NCBI GenBank assembly: GCA_007134115.1
Contig: SLLK01000341.1
Coordinates: 1-6,718, forward strand
Source: Gammaproteobacteria bacterium
Lineage (GTDB): Bacteria; Pseudomonadota; Gammaproteobacteria; UBA5335; SLRW01
Direction of reading: 5' to 3'
DNA: 6,718 bases
Shown here: piece after piece, positions 5,551 to 6,718 of the stretch
Position numbering within the stretch: position 1 is the stretch's first letter
Layout of the letters: the number at the start of each line of letters is the position of its first letter
Notes under the pieces: model-generated
What the model saw: the letters and a program-made list of their open reading frames with translations, nothing else
Told to the model about the DNA's origin: nothing
The model's database searches: none
Translations under genes and position numbers: made by a program

Positions 5551-5587
5551 CGGGTACACCCGACACCTTTCATCGGAAAGGTACGGG
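5551..5587 (+). promoter_or_regulatory. Hairpin cluster with mutually exclusive CCCG pairing
   Basis: ACCTTTC (5565-5571) and GAAAGGT (5576-5582) form a perfect 7-bp stem with loop ATCG. The CCCG at 5559-5562 can extend this stem by pairing with CGGG (5584-5587), or instead form a local hairpin with CGGG (5551-5554) around TACA. The two states exclude each other. As DNA, the same dyad could be an operator over the -35 zone of the weak second promoter. No known riboswitch class is recognised. Confidence 0.4.
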
Positions 5588-5596
5588 CCATACAAT
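5568..5596 (+). promoter_or_regulatory. aceA: Weak second promoter candidate for aceA
   Basis: TACAAT (5591-5596, 5/6 match to the -10) lies 17 bases after TTTCAT (5568-5573, a poor -35). The start would be near 5603, about 114 bases before the aceA ATG. It would need an activator, or it may be a chance match. Confidence 0.25.
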
Positions 5597-5700
5597 GGCG
5601 CATCCACCGGCGAAGTCGACAACTGCAATCGGGTCCAGAAGGTCCCGGGCGATGTTGTCAGCCCGAAGACCGCGCCAAACGATGAAGTGCCCTAAGTAGA

Positions 5701-5715
5701 GAGGGGGATTATCCC
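5701..5715 (+). promoter_or_regulatory. aceA: aceA ribosome-binding site inside a small palindrome
   Basis: A purine-rich GAGGGGG (5701-5707) is the Shine-Dalgarno of aceA and decides the ATG at 5717. Its last three G residues with A5708 form GGGA-TTA-TCCC (5705-5715), a 4-bp hairpin with a triloop that could partly hide the site. The stem is short, so the effect may be slight. Confidence 0.6.
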
Positions 5716-5716
5716 G

Positions 5717-6718
5717 ATGACGCGAGAGAAGGCGATCAAGGAACTCGAGAAGGACTGGGCGGAAAATCCGCGCTGGAAAGGCGTAAAGCGCGATTACAGT
5801 GCGGCCGACGTCGTGCGCCTGCGCGGCTCCGTGCAGCCCGAATTCACGCTGGCCCGCATTGGTGCGGAAAAGCTCTGGAAGCGGGTCAATGGTGAAGCGA
5901 AGAAAGGCTATGTGAACTGCCTGGGCGCCCTGACCGGCGGTCAGGCTGTGCAACAGGTCAAGGCCGGCATCGAAGCCATCTACCTTTCCGGTTGGCAGGT
6001 GGCGGCTGACGCCAACACCGGTATGACCATGTATCCCGACCAGTCGCTGTACCCGGTCAACTCGGTGCCGACGGTGGTCAAGCGCATCAACAACGCGTTC
6101 CAGCGTGCTGACCAGATCCAGTTCCAGAAGGGTGCCAACCCGGGTGACAAGAACTGGGTGGACTACTACACACCTATCGTGGCGGATGCCGAAGCCGGTT
6201 TCGGTGGCGTGCTCAACGCCTATGAGCTGATGCGCGCTATGATTGAAGCGGGCGCAGCCGGTGTGCACTTTGAAGACCAGCTGGCTTCAGTGAAGAAGTG
6301 CGGCCATATGGGCGGCAAGGTGCTGGTACCGACCCAGGAAGCCGTGCAGAAGCTCAACGCAGCGCGCCTGGCAGCCGACGTGGCCGGTGTGCCGACCATT
6401 GTGCTGGCACGTACTGACGCCAACGCGGCTGATCTGCTCACCAACGACTTCGATCCCTACGACAAGCCCTTCGTCACCGGCGAGCGCACAGCTGAAGGCT
6501 TCTTCCGCACCCGGGCCGGTATTGACCAGGCGATTGCCCGTGGTCTGGCCTACGCGCCCTATGCCGATCTGCTGTGGTGCGAGACCGCTACGCCGGATCT
6601 GGACGAAGCACGGCAGTTTGCCGAAGCGATCAAGAAGGAATACCCGGATCAGCTGCTGGCCTACAACTGCTCGCCCTCGTTCAACTGGAAGAAGAACCTG
6701 GACGACGCCACCATCGCC
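5717..6718 (+). CDS. aceA: Isocitrate lyase, 3'-truncated by the window edge
   Basis: The first 334 codons of isocitrate lyase, which cleaves isocitrate to glyoxylate and succinate. It is the first step of the glyoxylate shunt and is needed for growth on acetate, fatty acids or alkanes. Residue positions match the E. coli enzyme (434 residues): SGWQVAADAN (91-100), the metal-site segment ADAEAGFGG (156-164), HFEDQ (184-188), the signature KKCGHMGGK (193-201) with catalytic Cys195, ARTDA (231-235) and NCSPSFNW (317-324). It belongs to the short E. coli-type subfamily, not the Pseudomonas-type of about 530 residues. About 100 C-terminal residues lie beyond the window and no frameshift is seen. 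The divergent LysR gene and the long structured leader suggest tight carbon-source control. Confidence 0.98.
   Translation, partial: MTREKAIKELEKDWAENPRWKGVKRDYSAADVVRLRGSVQPEFTLARIGAEKLWKRVNGEAKKGYVNCLGALTGGQAVQQVKAGIEAIYLSGWQVAADANTGMTMYPDQSLYPVNSVPTVVKRINNAFQRADQIQFQKGANPGDKNWVDYYTPIVADAEAGFGGVLNAYELMRAMIEAGAAGVHFEDQLASVKKCGHMGGKVLVPTQEAVQKLNAARLAADVAGVPTIVLARTDANAADLLTNDFDPYDKPFVTGERTAEGFFRTRAGIDQAIARGLAYAPYADLLWCETATPDLDEARQFAEAIKKEYPDQLLAYNCSPSFNWKKNLDDATIA

Larger units (their letters stand above)
5269..5716. other. Divergent control region between lysR and aceA
   Basis: 448 bases with no convincing standard gene. From left to right it holds the lysR Shine-Dalgarno and promoter, an AT-rich patch with repeats (5297-5342), the main candidate aceA promoter, a TTGCAA-type palindrome, a short leader ORF with overlapping inverted repeats and a T6 run, a second hairpin cluster, a weak second promoter, a CGGGC-N10-GCCCG inverted repeat (5646-5665), and the aceA ribosome-binding site. 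The AT-rich patch stands out against the roughly 60% GC surroundings. Confidence 0.8.

Noticed and set aside
5397..5699. Plus-strand 100-codon ORF in the aceA leader
   Set aside because: It would use a TTG start without a ribosome-binding site, its composition is Arg/Ala/Pro-rich with no motif, and it crosses the regulatory repeats.
5570..6268. Minus-strand ORF antisense to the start of aceA
   Set aside because: It is a shadow of the strongly conserved isocitrate lyase codons and has no recognisable domain.

Overview
The window reads as a stretch of core chromosome from a GC-rich gammaproteobacterium. The grounds are the gene families (an RraA of the Pseudomonas type, RluE, an E. coli-type isocitrate lyase of about 434 residues) and compact operons with ordinary Shine-Dalgarno sites. 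The lipid-oriented gene content would suit a marine or hydrocarbon-using lineage, but the genus is a guess. No mobile element, CRISPR array, tRNA or rRNA was seen, and I find no clearly new multi-gene system.

Left block (1-2262). A perfect hairpin terminator (1-30) and a short heptamer tandem array (91-118) lie beyond the 3' end of a three-gene minus-strand operon. In transcription order the operon encodes two tandem PaaI-like hotdog thioesterases (2025-1537, then 1537-1076, sharing one base) and a short-chain dehydrogenase resembling the dehydrogenase domain of peroxisomal multifunctional enzyme 2 (1040-141). It looks like a small acyl-CoA-handling operon. It diverges from rraA (2263-2742) across a 237-base gap that holds a weak promoter candidate and a GC-rich stem-loop.

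Middle block (2743-5268). rraA converges on a second minus-strand operon: a LysR-type regulator (5268-4261), a RssA-like patatin phospholipase (4251-3325, GTG start) and the 23S rRNA pseudouridine synthase rluE (3328-2759). The last two overlap by ATGA, so translational coupling is likely.

Right block (5269-6718). A 448-base control region separates the LysR gene from aceA, isocitrate lyase, which runs off the right edge after 334 codons. This region is the most interesting part of the window. It contains a perfect TATAAT for lysR, a good sigma70 promoter facing aceA, a 7-base direct repeat spaced 31 bases apart that touches both promoters, and a TTTGCAA-N9-TTGCAAA palindrome just downstream of the predicted aceA start site. 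It also contains a 21-codon leader ORF followed by competing stem-loops and a T6 run, and a second set of mutually exclusive hairpins. Together these suggest layered control of the glyoxylate-shunt gene, by the divergent LysR protein, by another repressor, and possibly by the leader RNA. All of that regulation is inferred from sequence patterns only.
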